Notes: generated from the sequence alone by a model not told the origin. A stretch of DNA of 38,316 nucleotides from an uncultured Ruminococcus sp. (GCA_946621745.1 CAMOOV010000005.1:1-38316); one strand, 5' to 3'; positions 17,700 to 27,217 are shown, counted from the stretch's first letter. Program-made: numbers and translations.

Positions 17700-18407
17700 T
17701 CATGTTTCGATCTCAGGCTCCGGATTCTCAAAGGATGCCTCCGGATTTTCCGGATACGCTTCGGGATTATCCGGAAACGCCTCCGGATTCTCAAAGACAC
17801 GGATCTCCGGATTCTCATAGCTGCCTTCGGGATTCTCAGGGAATGCATCCGGCTTCTCCGGAACGGTCTGCGGATTTTCCGGAACAGCGTCCGGCTTTTC
17901 GATCATTTCCTGATTCGTCAGCAATCCGTCATACAGATGCTCAATTGCGAGCGAGAGCTTTTTGGAAAGTGCATCGGCCCGCTCTGCCTCTGCTTCTGCT
18001 TTCTCCGAGGCCGCCTGTGCTGCCTCGGCAAGCGTTTTTTCAATCTGTGCGCTGTGATAGCTGATGAGATTGATGCTGCGCTCGACCGTATGCTGCAAAG
18101 CGTCAGAGGTCTCGGTCAGCTTCGCCATGACGGGATCATTCACCGCATCCGGATCGGTGCGGCCTGCGACCAGACGCTCCATGACATCCAGCTGCTGTCC
18201 CATCTTCCGCATACTCTCATCGAACAGCTTGAGCTGCGCGGTTTGCGTATTGCAGATCGTTTCCGAGGTCTCGTTCAGCTTCTTGACGATGAATGCGGAA
18301 TAGCGTTCGAGCTTGCCGTCAAGCTCCTTCTGCTGCTTCTCCAGTACATCGAGCTTCTGATCCATTTTCGTCATCAGCTCGGCCAGTGCATTTGCAAAAT
18401 CACTCAC
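17700..18407 (-). CDS. Coiled-coil protein with C-terminal PENPxxx heptapeptide repeats
   Basis: GTG start with ggaggg RBS; helical N-terminus; tail PEKPDAF-PENPEGS-YENPEIR-V-FENPEAF-PDNPEAY-PENPEAS-FENPEPE. Confidence 0.75.
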   Translation of the reverse strand: MSDFANALAELMTKMDQKLDVLEKQQKELDGKLERYSAFIVKKLNETSETICNTQTAQLKLFDESMRKMGQQLDVMERLVAGRTDPDAVNDPVMAKLTETSDALQHTVERSINLISYHSAQIEKTLAEAAQAASEKAEAEAERADALSKKLSLAIEHLYDGLLTNQEMIEKPDAVPENPQTVPEKPDAFPENPEGSYENPEIRVFENPEAFPDNPEAYPENPEASFENPEPEIET

Positions 18408-18445
18408 TGAGAATCCCTCCTTTTCTGTTGTACTGTATTTATGAA

Positions 18446-19693
18446 TTATTCGGCAGTACCGTAGAGATATGCGTGCTGCTCATCGGTCAGCGTGTCGATC
18501 TCGATATCCATGCTCCGGAGCTTGCGGTATGCGACTGCCTCATCGACCTCACGCGGCACGACATTCAGCAGATCCTTGACGGAATCGCGGTTCTCGGTCA
18601 GCCACTTTGCACTGAGCGCCTGGATCGCAAAGCTCATATCCATGATCTCTGCCGGATGTCCGTCGCCCGCCGCGAGATTGACCAGTCTGCCCTCTGCGAT
18701 GACATAGACCGTCACGCCGTTCGGGAGCGTATAGCCAATGATATTGTTCCGTGCCGGGAAGCTCTTAACTGCCAGCTTACGCAGTCCCGCCATATCGACC
18801 TCAACATCGAAGTGACCGGCATTGCAGAGGATCGCGCCCTCATGCATTTTCATGAAGCTGTTCTCGGTGATGACCAGATTGCAGCCGGTCACGGTGACGA
18901 AGAAATCGCCGAGCGGTGCCGCATCCTCCATTTTCATGACGGTGAAGCCGTCCATAACTGCCTCGATCGCCTTGACCGGATCGACCTCGGTGACGATGAC
19001 CTTTGCGCCGAGTCCCTTTGCGCGCATCGCTGCGCCCTTGCCGCACCAGCCGTAGCCCGCGATGACAACGGTCTTGCCCGCGACGATCAGATTCGTCGTG
19101 CGGTTGATGCCGTCCCAGACGGACTGACCGGTGCCGTAGCGGTTATCGAACAGATGCTTGCAGTCTGCGTCATTGACGAGCATCATCGGGAATTTCAGCT
19201 TGCCCTCTGCCGCCATTGCCTTGAGGCGCAGAATACCGGTCGTGGTCTCCTCGCAGCCGCCGATGACATTCGGAAGCAATTCGGGATAATCATTGTGGAT
19301 CAGCGTGACGAGATCGCCGCCGTCGTCGATAATGAAATGCGGTTTTGCCTCGATGACGCGGCGGGTATGTGCCTCATACTCCTCCGGTGTGGTGCCGTGC
19401 CATGCGAACACATTCAGTCCGCCGTGGACGAGCGCCGCAGCGACATCATCCTGCGTGGAAAGCGGATTCGAGCCGGTGATATACATTTCTGCACCGCCCG
19501 CTGCCAGCACGCGGCAGAGATACGCGGTCTTGGCTTCAAGGTGGATCGACAGCGCGATGCGCTTGCCTGCGAAAGGCTTCGTCTTGGAGAACTCCTCCTC
19601 GATGCTGCGGAGCAGCGGCATATTGCTCTTGACCCAGGCGATCTTCTGCTCGCCGCTCTCCCAAAGGTTGATATCACGGATTTCACTGTTCAT
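18446..19693 (-). CDS. ahcY: Adenosylhomocysteinase family protein (possible S-inosylhomocysteine hydrolase)
   Basis: PLSTQDDVAAALVHGGLNVFAWHGTTPEEY, NDADCKHLFDNRYGTGQSVWDGI, VVIAGYGWCGKGAAMRAKGLGAKVIVTEVDPVKAIEA; 415 aa. Confidence 0.88.
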   Translation of the reverse strand: MNSEIRDINLWESGEQKIAWVKSNMPLLRSIEEEFSKTKPFAGKRIALSIHLEAKTAYLCRVLAAGGAEMYITGSNPLSTQDDVAAALVHGGLNVFAWHGTTPEEYEAHTRRVIEAKPHFIIDDGGDLVTLIHNDYPELLPNVIGGCEETTTGILRLKAMAAEGKLKFPMMLVNDADCKHLFDNRYGTGQSVWDGINRTTNLIVAGKTVVIAGYGWCGKGAAMRAKGLGAKVIVTEVDPVKAIEAVMDGFTVMKMEDAAPLGDFFVTVTGCNLVITENSFMKMHEGAILCNAGHFDVEVDMAGLRKLAVKSFPARNNIIGYTLPNGVTVYVIAEGRLVNLAAGDGHPAEIMDMSFAIQALSAKWLTENRDSVKDLLNVVPREVDEAVAYRKLRSMDIEIDTLTDEQHAYLYGTAE

Positions 19694-19728
19694 AGCGGAA
19701 AACTCCTCTCAAAATTTACTATTCTTAT

Positions 19729-19757
19729 ATTTTATCATATTTTGTCCGGAAATGCAA
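19729..19757 (-). promoter_or_regulatory. Sigma-A promoter of the ahcY operon
   Basis: Minus strand TTGCAT-17 bp-TAAAAT. Confidence 0.7.
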
Positions 19758-19806
19758 GCAGATTATCTGATTTTCACCGCTTTTATATCCATTTTTCAAG
19801 AAATAC

Positions 19807-19835
19807 TTGACGAAAACCCGTTTTTGTAGTAAAAT
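19807..19835 (+). promoter_or_regulatory. Sigma-A promoter of the pncB operon
   Basis: TTGACG (19807-19812)-17 bp-TAAAAT (19830-19835). Confidence 0.75.
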
Positions 19836-19944
19836 AGAAAGGGTATGTGTGCGGCCGATCCGCCCGCAGCCGATCCCGCATAGAGCGACTGTCCGCTTCT
19901 GACGGGCAGCTGTTCTCTATTATGAATGAAAAGAGGTCATTCCA

Positions 19945-21417
19945 ATGAATGCTGCACAGCCTTCCATGTTCGCAGCCAGAAATCTGACGATGCTCGTCGA
20001 TTTCTATGAGCTGACAATGGCAAACGGCTTCCTCGAAAACGGTCTCGGAAATGTGACCGCTTGCTTCGATCTGTTCTTCCGCAAGGTGCCCGATCAGGGC
20101 GGCTATGCGATCATGGCCGGACTCGAACAGGCGATCGAATATCTGGAGAATCTGCATTTCACCGAGGATGATATCAGCTATCTCCGCGAAAAGAATATCT
20201 TCTCCGAGGCATTTCTCGATTACCTCGCGCATTTTGAATTCGCCTGTGATGTCTGGGCGATCCCTGAGGGCACGCCGATCTTCCCGCATGAGCCGCTGAT
20301 GACTGTCCGCGGTCCCGCGATGCAGGCACAGTTCGTTGAAACGATGCTGCTGCTCTCCGTCAACCACCAGTCGCTCATCGCGACTAAGGCAAGCCGCATT
20401 GTCCGGGCTGCGGACGGCAGACCGGTCATGGAATTCGGCTCCCGCCGCGCACAGGGCAGCGACGGTGCGCTCTACGGCGCGAGAGCAGCCTATATCGCCG
20501 GTGCCGCCGGTACTGCCTGCGCGATCTGTGACCGCGAATTCGGCGTTCCGGCACTCGGTACAATGGCACACAGCTGGGTGCAGCTCTTCCCGACTGAGCT
20601 GGACGCATTCCGAGCCTATGCAAAGGTCTATCCCGATGCCTGTACGCTGCTCGTTGACACCTATCATGTCCTGCGCTCCGGCGTTCCGAATGCGATCACC
20701 GTGTTCAAGGAGCTGAAGGCCGCCGGTCATGTGCCGCAGGGCATTCGTATCGACAGCGGCGATATCGCATATCTCTCGAAGAAGGCACGCATCATGCTCG
20801 ATGAAGCCGGTCTGCCGGAGGTGAAGATCGTCGCGTCCAATTCGCTCGACGAATATCTGATCCGCGACCTGCTCAGTCAGGGCGCACAGATCGACAGCTT
20901 CGGCGTCGGCGAACGGCTTGTGACCTCGCCCTCCGAGCCGGTATTCGGCGGTGTCTATAAACTCGCGGCTGCCGGTACGCTCGAAGCTCCGGAAACGCTA
21001 GTTCCGAAGATCAAGCTCTCCGAGAACGCATCCAAGATCACGAATCCCGGCTTCAAAACACCGTGGCGTCTCTTTGACAATGAGACCGGCATGGCGATCG
21101 CCGATGTCATCACGCTTGCGGATGAAGTCATCGACGATACACAGCCCTATGTGATCTTCGATCCCGAATTCACTTACAAGCGCAAGAAGCTGACGAATTT
21201 CCGCGCAGTGAAATTGCAGAAGCCGATCTTTGAAAAGGGCAGACGCGTCTATGACAGCCCGCCGATCGGTGAAATGCGCGCATACTGCAAGGCGCAGCTC
21301 GGTCTCATCTGGGATGAGGTCAAGCGCTTTGAGAATCCCCATGCATATTATGTCGATCTTTCCGAGCCGCTCTGGAAGCTCAAGCGCGAGCTGCTCGACC
21401 GCTATTTTGCGGAATAA
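19945..21417 (+). CDS. pncB: Nicotinate phosphoribosyltransferase
   Basis: LVDFYELTMANGFLENG, FGSRRAQGSDGALYGARAAYIAGAAGTA, GTMAHSWVQLFP, IRIDSGDIAYLSKKAR, FGVGERLVTS. Confidence 0.93.
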   Translation: MNAAQPSMFAARNLTMLVDFYELTMANGFLENGLGNVTACFDLFFRKVPDQGGYAIMAGLEQAIEYLENLHFTEDDISYLREKNIFSEAFLDYLAHFEFACDVWAIPEGTPIFPHEPLMTVRGPAMQAQFVETMLLLSVNHQSLIATKASRIVRAADGRPVMEFGSRRAQGSDGALYGARAAYIAGAAGTACAICDREFGVPALGTMAHSWVQLFPTELDAFRAYAKVYPDACTLLVDTYHVLRSGVPNAITVFKELKAAGHVPQGIRIDSGDIAYLSKKARIMLDEAGLPEVKIVASNSLDEYLIRDLLSQGAQIDSFGVGERLVTSPSEPVFGGVYKLAAAGTLEAPETLVPKIKLSENASKITNPGFKTPWRLFDNETGMAIADVITLADEVIDDTQPYVIFDPEFTYKRKKLTNFRAVKLQKPIFEKGRRVYDSPPIGEMRAYCKAQLGLIWDEVKRFENPHAYYVDLSEPLWKLKRELLDRYFAE

Positions 21418-21438
21418 TCCGGACTGAGAGGAACCTAC

Positions 21439-22887
21439 ATGAATCAAACGATCTACCGCATCCACATGGGGCCTGCGCGCTGTGCCGCCGATCTGACCGA
21501 CGGCAGTGAGCGCGGTGAATATGTCCCGCAGGATTATATCCTGAAAACACTCGGCAGACCGATGCGCTCCGTCAATCTGATGTACTGCTACTACCCGCTC
21601 GACAAGGAGTTTCCCGCCCGTGCAAGGGACGCTTTCGCAGGCAAGGAGATGAAAGGCCAGTGGGATACGCCCTATGAGGATTACTTTCCCTATACCGGCG
21701 GTCTGAACGGCGACCGAGACAGCGAAGTCTTCCGGCAGATGCAGGATATCCGCCGGCACGGTCAGGATGTGACGCTCACACTTGTCATTGATCCGAATGT
21801 GCCGGATGAATATCTCGTTGCAGTTGCCGAGGATCTGAAGCCCTACGGCAGAGTACTGCTGCGACTGAATCACGAAGCGACCGGCGACTGGTTCGCATTC
21901 AATAAGCGTGCGGATTATGCCGATATTGCGAAGTTTTTCGTCCATGCAAGCGAGGTCATCCGCGCTCACGCGCCGAATGTGCAGACGATCATCTGCATCG
22001 GCGGTATTGAAGATCTGAACGAATCGGAAATGGTCAAGGAAAAGGAATTCGCCTGCACGATCCCTGCGGCGGATATCTGGTCTGTTGACAAATATATGGC
22101 GCTCCACTGGGGCTGGCCGTATGATGTTGCGGAGCCGGGCGGCAGCTCGCACGGACGCAGCGCATACCATGATGTCTACGAAATGACCAAGCGCTCCTAC
22201 CGCCGCTTTACGGAACTCAACGGCGGTGTCACAAAGCCGATGGTCATGAGCGAATTCAATGCGGACGGCGATGTGACCGGCCCCTACGATCAGTGCGCGA
22301 TGGTGGACGGCTTCTTCCGGCTCGTCAAGGAGGATCCGGAAAACTGGCTCTCCGGCATCAATTTCTATCAGTTCCGCGACCGCGGACGGCTCGGTCTGGA
22401 GACCGAGGATCCGAACGATCCGGAGAACGGCATTCCGCAGCCGGTCATGCACACATTCAAAAGCTGGATCCAGGATTCCATGTTCCTGCCGGAGATCGCC
22501 GAGGAGGGCGAAGCAGCACTCCCTGTCACGCTCCGCTGGCGCAATTCCGAGGATGCCGAGGGCATCGGCATCCGGCTGGAGCTGACCGGCGATCCGCATT
22601 TCTGTGAGCTGTATTTCGATCAGGACGACTGCGGCAATTATATGATCGAGCTCAACGGCAAATGGTTCTATAAAGCACCGAAGACGAAATTCGTCGATCT
22701 GATGCCCGCATTCTTCGAGCGCAGTCCCGAAACACCATGCAGCATGATGCTGCGAATCTTTGCGCCGCCCGCAGACGGCAAAAACGATCTCTCAAAGCCG
22801 GACGGCCTGCTCTCCTATGAAGCAACAGTCACTGCCCTGCCGAAGCTCCGTATTGCCTATGCACCCGTGGAGCCTGACCGTGACTGA
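21439..22887 (+). CDS. Putative TIM-barrel glycoside hydrolase-like protein, no signal peptide
   Basis: DVTLTLVIDPNVPDEYL...RVLLRLNHEATGDWFAFN...ADIWSVDKYMALHWGWPYD...KPMVMSEFNADG, arrangement reminiscent of clan-A hydrolases. Confidence 0.6.
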   Translation: MNQTIYRIHMGPARCAADLTDGSERGEYVPQDYILKTLGRPMRSVNLMYCYYPLDKEFPARARDAFAGKEMKGQWDTPYEDYFPYTGGLNGDRDSEVFRQMQDIRRHGQDVTLTLVIDPNVPDEYLVAVAEDLKPYGRVLLRLNHEATGDWFAFNKRADYADIAKFFVHASEVIRAHAPNVQTIICIGGIEDLNESEMVKEKEFACTIPAADIWSVDKYMALHWGWPYDVAEPGGSSHGRSAYHDVYEMTKRSYRRFTELNGGVTKPMVMSEFNADGDVTGPYDQCAMVDGFFRLVKEDPENWLSGINFYQFRDRGRLGLETEDPNDPENGIPQPVMHTFKSWIQDSMFLPEIAEEGEAALPVTLRWRNSEDAEGIGIRLELTGDPHFCELYFDQDDCGNYMIELNGKWFYKAPKTKFVDLMPAFFERSPETPCSMMLRIFAPPADGKNDLSKPDGLLSYEATVTALPKLRIAYAPVEPDRD

Positions 22888-23725
22888 TATCCTCTATGTC
22901 ACCGATCTGGACGGGACATTTTTGCAGCCGGATGTGACGGTCTCCCGGCGGAGCCGCAGCATTCTCATCCCGCTGCTCGAACGCGGTCTTCCTCTGACGG
23001 CTGCGACCGCCCGCACGAGCTTCTCGGTCATGCCGATCATCAAAGGTCTGCCGCTGAAGCTGCCGCTCATCCTGCAAAACGGAGCCGTGCTGCATGATCC
23101 GGTGCGCGACCGCATTATCTCCGCGCATCCGATCCCGCAGAAAGCGTTTCGCGAGATCTGCACGGTCTATGCGGACGCCGGCATGAACGGCTTTGTATTC
23201 TGCGTTCCGGCGGACAGGCTCGAATGCTGCTACACCGCGCTGACAACACCGCATATGCAGCGTTACTATCAGGAGCGCCGCGTCAAATACGACAAACCGT
23301 TCCGGCAGGTCGGAAGCCTCAGCGGGCTTGCGGAAAGCAATCCCGTTTATATGTCGCTGAATGCGCCGAAAGCCGTGCTGGATCCGGTCTGCGAGACCGT
23401 CCGGCAGATCAGCGGAATCTCCGTCGCATATTACCGCGATGTGTATGAGCCGGATATCTGGTATCTCGAAGTCTCCGCTGCGGAGGCATCAAAATATCAC
23501 GGCGTCATGCAGCTGAAAAAAATGACCGGCGCAAAAACCGTCGTCGGCTTCGGTGACAATCACAATGACTTACCGCTCTTTGCGGCCTGTGATGTGAAAA
23601 TCGCTGTGGAGAACGCAGCCGATACAATCAAGGCGCAGGCAGATATCGTGATCGGACGCAATACGGAGGATGCCGTCGCGGAATATCTGCGGTCTGCATT
23701 TCCTGCAAAGGAGGGAACAGTATGA
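22880..23725 (+). CDS. HAD-superfamily hydrolase (Cof-type phosphatase)
   Basis: YVTDLDGTFLQPD, TAATARTSFSV, KTVVGFGDNHNDLPLFAACD; GTGACTGA overlap with the upstream gene. Confidence 0.85.
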   Translation: MTDILYVTDLDGTFLQPDVTVSRRSRSILIPLLERGLPLTAATARTSFSVMPIIKGLPLKLPLILQNGAVLHDPVRDRIISAHPIPQKAFREICTVYADAGMNGFVFCVPADRLECCYTALTTPHMQRYYQERRVKYDKPFRQVGSLSGLAESNPVYMSLNAPKAVLDPVCETVRQISGISVAYYRDVYEPDIWYLEVSAAEASKYHGVMQLKKMTGAKTVVGFGDNHNDLPLFAACDVKIAVENAADTIKAQADIVIGRNTEDAVAEYLRSAFPAKEGTV

Positions 23726-24840
23726 ATGCTTTGCATGACAGATTTGCCGGATGCATCATCGGCGGTGCTGCCGGCGATGCGCTCGGCTATCCGGTCGAAT
23801 TCAGGCGCAGAGATGAAATTCTGCGTATTCACGGTGCTTCCGGCGTTACATCCTATGCATATTTCGACGGCTTTGACAAAGCCCTTGTGTCGGATGATAC
23901 ACAGATGACACTTTTCACGGCAAACGGCCTGCTCCGCTGTGCAGCGCTGAAACAGAACGGTGTGTCCGCCGATGAAACTGACTGCATCCGGACGGCGTAT
24001 CTCGAATGGCTCTATACACAGGAGCATCCCGCCACGCCGCATCCGTTTACGAAGCAAAGCAGCATCGCCGGGCTGCCGCATGATCCTTCGGCATTTCATT
24101 CATGGCTCATGGAGGTTCCGTGGCTGTACGGCCGGAGAGCGCCGGGCAATACCTGCCTTTCTGCGCTGGCTGACGGCGGTAGCGGCAGCTTTCAGGCGCC
24201 GCTCAATCACAGCAAGGGATGCGGCGGCGTGATGCGGACAGCACCCGCCGGACTGTATGCCGAAACTGCTGAAGAAGCCATGCGGATCGGCGCGGAGGCC
24301 GCTGTTCTCACACACGGTCATCCGCTCGGATATCTGCCGGCCGGTGCGCTTTCCTATATCGTTCACCGTGCCGTGCGAACGGAGCTTCCGCTTGCACAGA
24401 TCGCCGCAGAGAGTCTGGATGCCGCAGATGCGATGTTCGCAGAAATTCGCGAAGCAGCAGAATATCTGCACGATTTCCGTGCGATCATCGAATGGGCACT
24501 GGAATATGCGGAGAATCCGCAGTACAGCGATGCCGAGGCGATCAGACAGCTCGGTGAGGGCTGGGTCGGTGAAGAAGCACTCGCGGTCGCTGTATACTGT
24601 GCGGTACGGCATGAAGACGATTTTGCGCAGTGCCTGACCGCATCTGTCAGCCACGACGGTGACAGCGATTCGACCGGAGCGATCGCCGGCAATATTCTCG
24701 GTGCGCGGCTCGGCCTTTCGGCGATCCCGTCATCCCTGACCGATACGCTGGAGGGTACCGATGAAATGCAGCAGCTCGCGGATGACCTTTATCATCTGAA
24801 CAGTCATGATGACGCATGGCGCAGTCGTTATCTGCGCTGA
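23722..24840 (+). CDS. ADP-ribosylglycohydrolase family protein
   Basis: DRFAGCIIGGAAGDALGYPVEF, SDDTQMTLFTANGLL, HDGDSDSTGAIAGNILGA; ATGA overlap with the HAD gene. Confidence 0.9.
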   Translation: MNALHDRFAGCIIGGAAGDALGYPVEFRRRDEILRIHGASGVTSYAYFDGFDKALVSDDTQMTLFTANGLLRCAALKQNGVSADETDCIRTAYLEWLYTQEHPATPHPFTKQSSIAGLPHDPSAFHSWLMEVPWLYGRRAPGNTCLSALADGGSGSFQAPLNHSKGCGGVMRTAPAGLYAETAEEAMRIGAEAAVLTHGHPLGYLPAGALSYIVHRAVRTELPLAQIAAESLDAADAMFAEIREAAEYLHDFRAIIEWALEYAENPQYSDAEAIRQLGEGWVGEEALAVAVYCAVRHEDDFAQCLTASVSHDGDSDSTGAIAGNILGARLGLSAIPSSLTDTLEGTDEMQQLADDLYHLNSHDDAWRSRYLR

Positions 24841-24886
24841 TCTGAACCTGTTTTCAATATTCATCATTACATGAAGGAGATATACT

Positions 24887-26614
24887 ATGAAAAAACTGAT
24901 GCTTGGCAATGAAGCCTTCGCACGCGGACTCTATGAGGCCGGCTGCCGGTTTGCGTCCAGCTATCCCGGCACGCCCTCGACAGAGATCACCGAAACAGTC
25001 GCGAAGTACGACGAAGTCTATGCGGAATGGGCGCCGAATGAAAAGGTCGCCGTTGAATCTGCATTGGGCGCATCCTTCGCAGGTGCAAGAGCATTTGCGG
25101 CGATGAAGCACGTCGGCCTGAATGTCGCGGCCGACCCGCTCTATACCGCCGCTTACACCGGCGTCAACGGCGGTCTTGTAATCGCGGTCGCGGATGACCC
25201 CGGTATGCATTCCTCGCAGAATGAGCAGGATTCCCGCCATCACGCGATTGCATCGAAGGTTCCGATGCTGGAGCCGTCCGATTCGCAGGAATGCAAGGAT
25301 TTCGCAATGCTCGGCTATGAGATCTCCGAGAAATTCGACACGCCGGTTCTCGTGCGCACGGCTACCAGAGTTGCGCATTCGCAGAGCGCTGTCGAGCAGC
25401 TTCCCCGTCAGGAGAAGGAGCTGAAGCCCTATGTCAAGACACCGCAAAAATATGTTATGGTTCCGGCGAATGCAAAGCTGCGCCATGTTGTTGTCGAGGA
25501 ACGCACTAAGAAGCTGATCGCATATGCAGAGACCGCTCCGATCAACCGCATTGAGGACAACGGCTCCGAAATCGGCGTCATTACCTGCGGCGCTGCGTAT
25601 CAGTATGCAAAGGATGCGCTCGGCGATCAGGTCAACTACTTAAAGCTCGGCATGACCAATCCGCTGCCGGAAAAGCTGTTCCTTGATTTTGCAGCTAAAT
25701 GCAAGACTGTCTACATCATTGAGGAGCTCGACGGCATCCTCGAACAGCACGCCAAATGCCTCGGCATCGACTGCAAGGGCAAGGAGATCTTCGGCAATAT
25801 CGGCGAACTGAATCAGATCATCATTGCAGAAAAGCTGCTCGGCAAAAAGCCGGAGACCGTACCGTATCCGGAACAGCTGCCGATCCGTCCGCCTGTCATG
25901 TGTGCCGGATGTCCGCACCGCGGCGTATTCTATACGCTCGCAAAGCACAAGATTACCGTTTCCGGCGATATCGGCTGCTATACGCTCGGCGCTGCAAAGC
26001 CGCTGGAGTCGATCGACTGGACGATCTGCATGGGCAGCTCGGTCTCCTGTCTGCACGGCTTCAACAAGGTTCTCGGCGAAAAATCCCAGAACAAGACTGT
26101 CGCGGTCATCGGCGATTCGACCTTTATGCACACCGGCCTGAATTCGCTTGTCAATGTCGCGTACAATGCATCGAATTCGACTGTCATCATTCTCGATAAC
26201 TCGATCACCGGCATGACCGGTCATCAGCAGAACCCGACCACCGGCAAGAACCTCAAGGGCGATCCGGCGGCGGCTGTCGATCTCGAAGCGCTCTGCCATG
26301 CGATCGGCATCAAGCGCGTCCGCGTCGCAGATCCCTATCATCTCGCGGAAATGGAGCAGGCGATCACCGAGGAACTCGCAGCAGACGAGCCCTCTGTCAT
26401 CATCAGCCGCAGACCGTGTGCGCTGCTCAAATATGTCAAGCACAATCCCCCGCTGCACGTCAATACCGACAAGTGCAGAAGCTGCAAGATGTGCTTAAAG
26501 CTCGGCTGCCCGGCAATTTCCATGAAGGACGGCAAGGCCTGCATCGACCATACACAGTGCGTCGGCTGCGGCATCTGCGAGGAGCTTTGCAAATTCGACG
26601 CAATCGAAGCATAA
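24887..26614 (+). CDS. iorA: Indolepyruvate ferredoxin oxidoreductase, alpha subunit
   Basis: SSYPGTPSTEITETVA; CAGCPHRGVFYTL; GDIGCYTLG; C-terminal ferredoxin motifs CRSCKMCLKLGCPAIS and CVGCGICEELCKF. Confidence 0.92.
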   Translation: MKKLMLGNEAFARGLYEAGCRFASSYPGTPSTEITETVAKYDEVYAEWAPNEKVAVESALGASFAGARAFAAMKHVGLNVAADPLYTAAYTGVNGGLVIAVADDPGMHSSQNEQDSRHHAIASKVPMLEPSDSQECKDFAMLGYEISEKFDTPVLVRTATRVAHSQSAVEQLPRQEKELKPYVKTPQKYVMVPANAKLRHVVVEERTKKLIAYAETAPINRIEDNGSEIGVITCGAAYQYAKDALGDQVNYLKLGMTNPLPEKLFLDFAAKCKTVYIIEELDGILEQHAKCLGIDCKGKEIFGNIGELNQIIIAEKLLGKKPETVPYPEQLPIRPPVMCAGCPHRGVFYTLAKHKITVSGDIGCYTLGAAKPLESIDWTICMGSSVSCLHGFNKVLGEKSQNKTVAVIGDSTFMHTGLNSLVNVAYNASNSTVIILDNSITGMTGHQQNPTTGKNLKGDPAAAVDLEALCHAIGIKRVRVADPYHLAEMEQAITEELAADEPSVIISRRPCALLKYVKHNPPLHVNTDKCRSCKMCLKLGCPAISMKDGKACIDHTQCVGCGICEELCKFDAIEA

Positions 26615-26686
26615 GCTATTCGCACGGAATACAGAACGAGAATTCTCCGCACAAGATACTATTATCACCATTGAAAGGAACAGGAT

Positions 26687-27202
26687 ATGTTTATCGTCTG
26701 GGGTACACGCGAAAAGCTGAAAAAGGACATCTCGACCGGCATCGACTGGTGTCCCGTCTGTAAGAAATTCACCGGCTGGTATGTCGGCCGGCACGTCAAG
26801 ATCAATCATGTCGAATACATCCCGCTCAAAACAGAGGTTCTTGAATATTTCATGATGTGCGGCATCTGTCAGCACGGGCCGGTCATCGACCAGAACAGCT
26901 ACTTTGAGCTGAAACGGATGCACGAGCCGTTCAAGAAGCGCAAGCAGCAGATCCAGTGCTTTGAAAAGGCCGCGAAAATGGCGGAAACAATGGAGCCGAA
27001 TGAGGTCTCTGTCAATACGATCATGGATGCGCTCGCGGCGGAATATCCGATCCGCTCCTCACAGCAGCTCGAAGGCGAATACCGCCGCAGAATTCAGGCT
27101 TTGCTGCTGACGCACGGAGTCGGCGGAGATCCGAATGCACTGATGCAGCCCGCAGAGCCCCAGCCCCAGCCGCAGCAGCCCGCTGTCATGGATACGATCT
27201 GA
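26687..27202 (+). CDS. Zinc-ribbon-like protein of unknown function
   Basis: WCPVCKKFTGW...MMCGICQHGPV paired CxxC motifs; located between iorA and iorB. Confidence 0.7.
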   Translation: MFIVWGTREKLKKDISTGIDWCPVCKKFTGWYVGRHVKINHVEYIPLKTEVLEYFMMCGICQHGPVIDQNSYFELKRMHEPFKKRKQQIQCFEKAAKMAETMEPNEVSVNTIMDALAAEYPIRSSQQLEGEYRRRIQALLLTHGVGGDPNALMQPAEPQPQPQQPAVMDTI

Positions 27203-27217
27203 GAAGGAGTTGTCTGA

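Noticed and set aside
17703-17905. 21-bp repeats considered as a CRISPR or minisatellite array
   Set aside because: Imperfect, contiguous, no spacers, and in frame within a coding sequence (PENPxxx heptapeptides).
18293-19810. 505-aa plus-strand ORF opposite the AhcY-like gene
   Set aside because: Antisense shadow of a well-supported enzyme; composition mirrors the opposite frame.
20998-22599. 533-aa minus-strand ORF opposite pncB and the barrel protein
   Set aside because: Antisense shadow ORF without recognisable domains.
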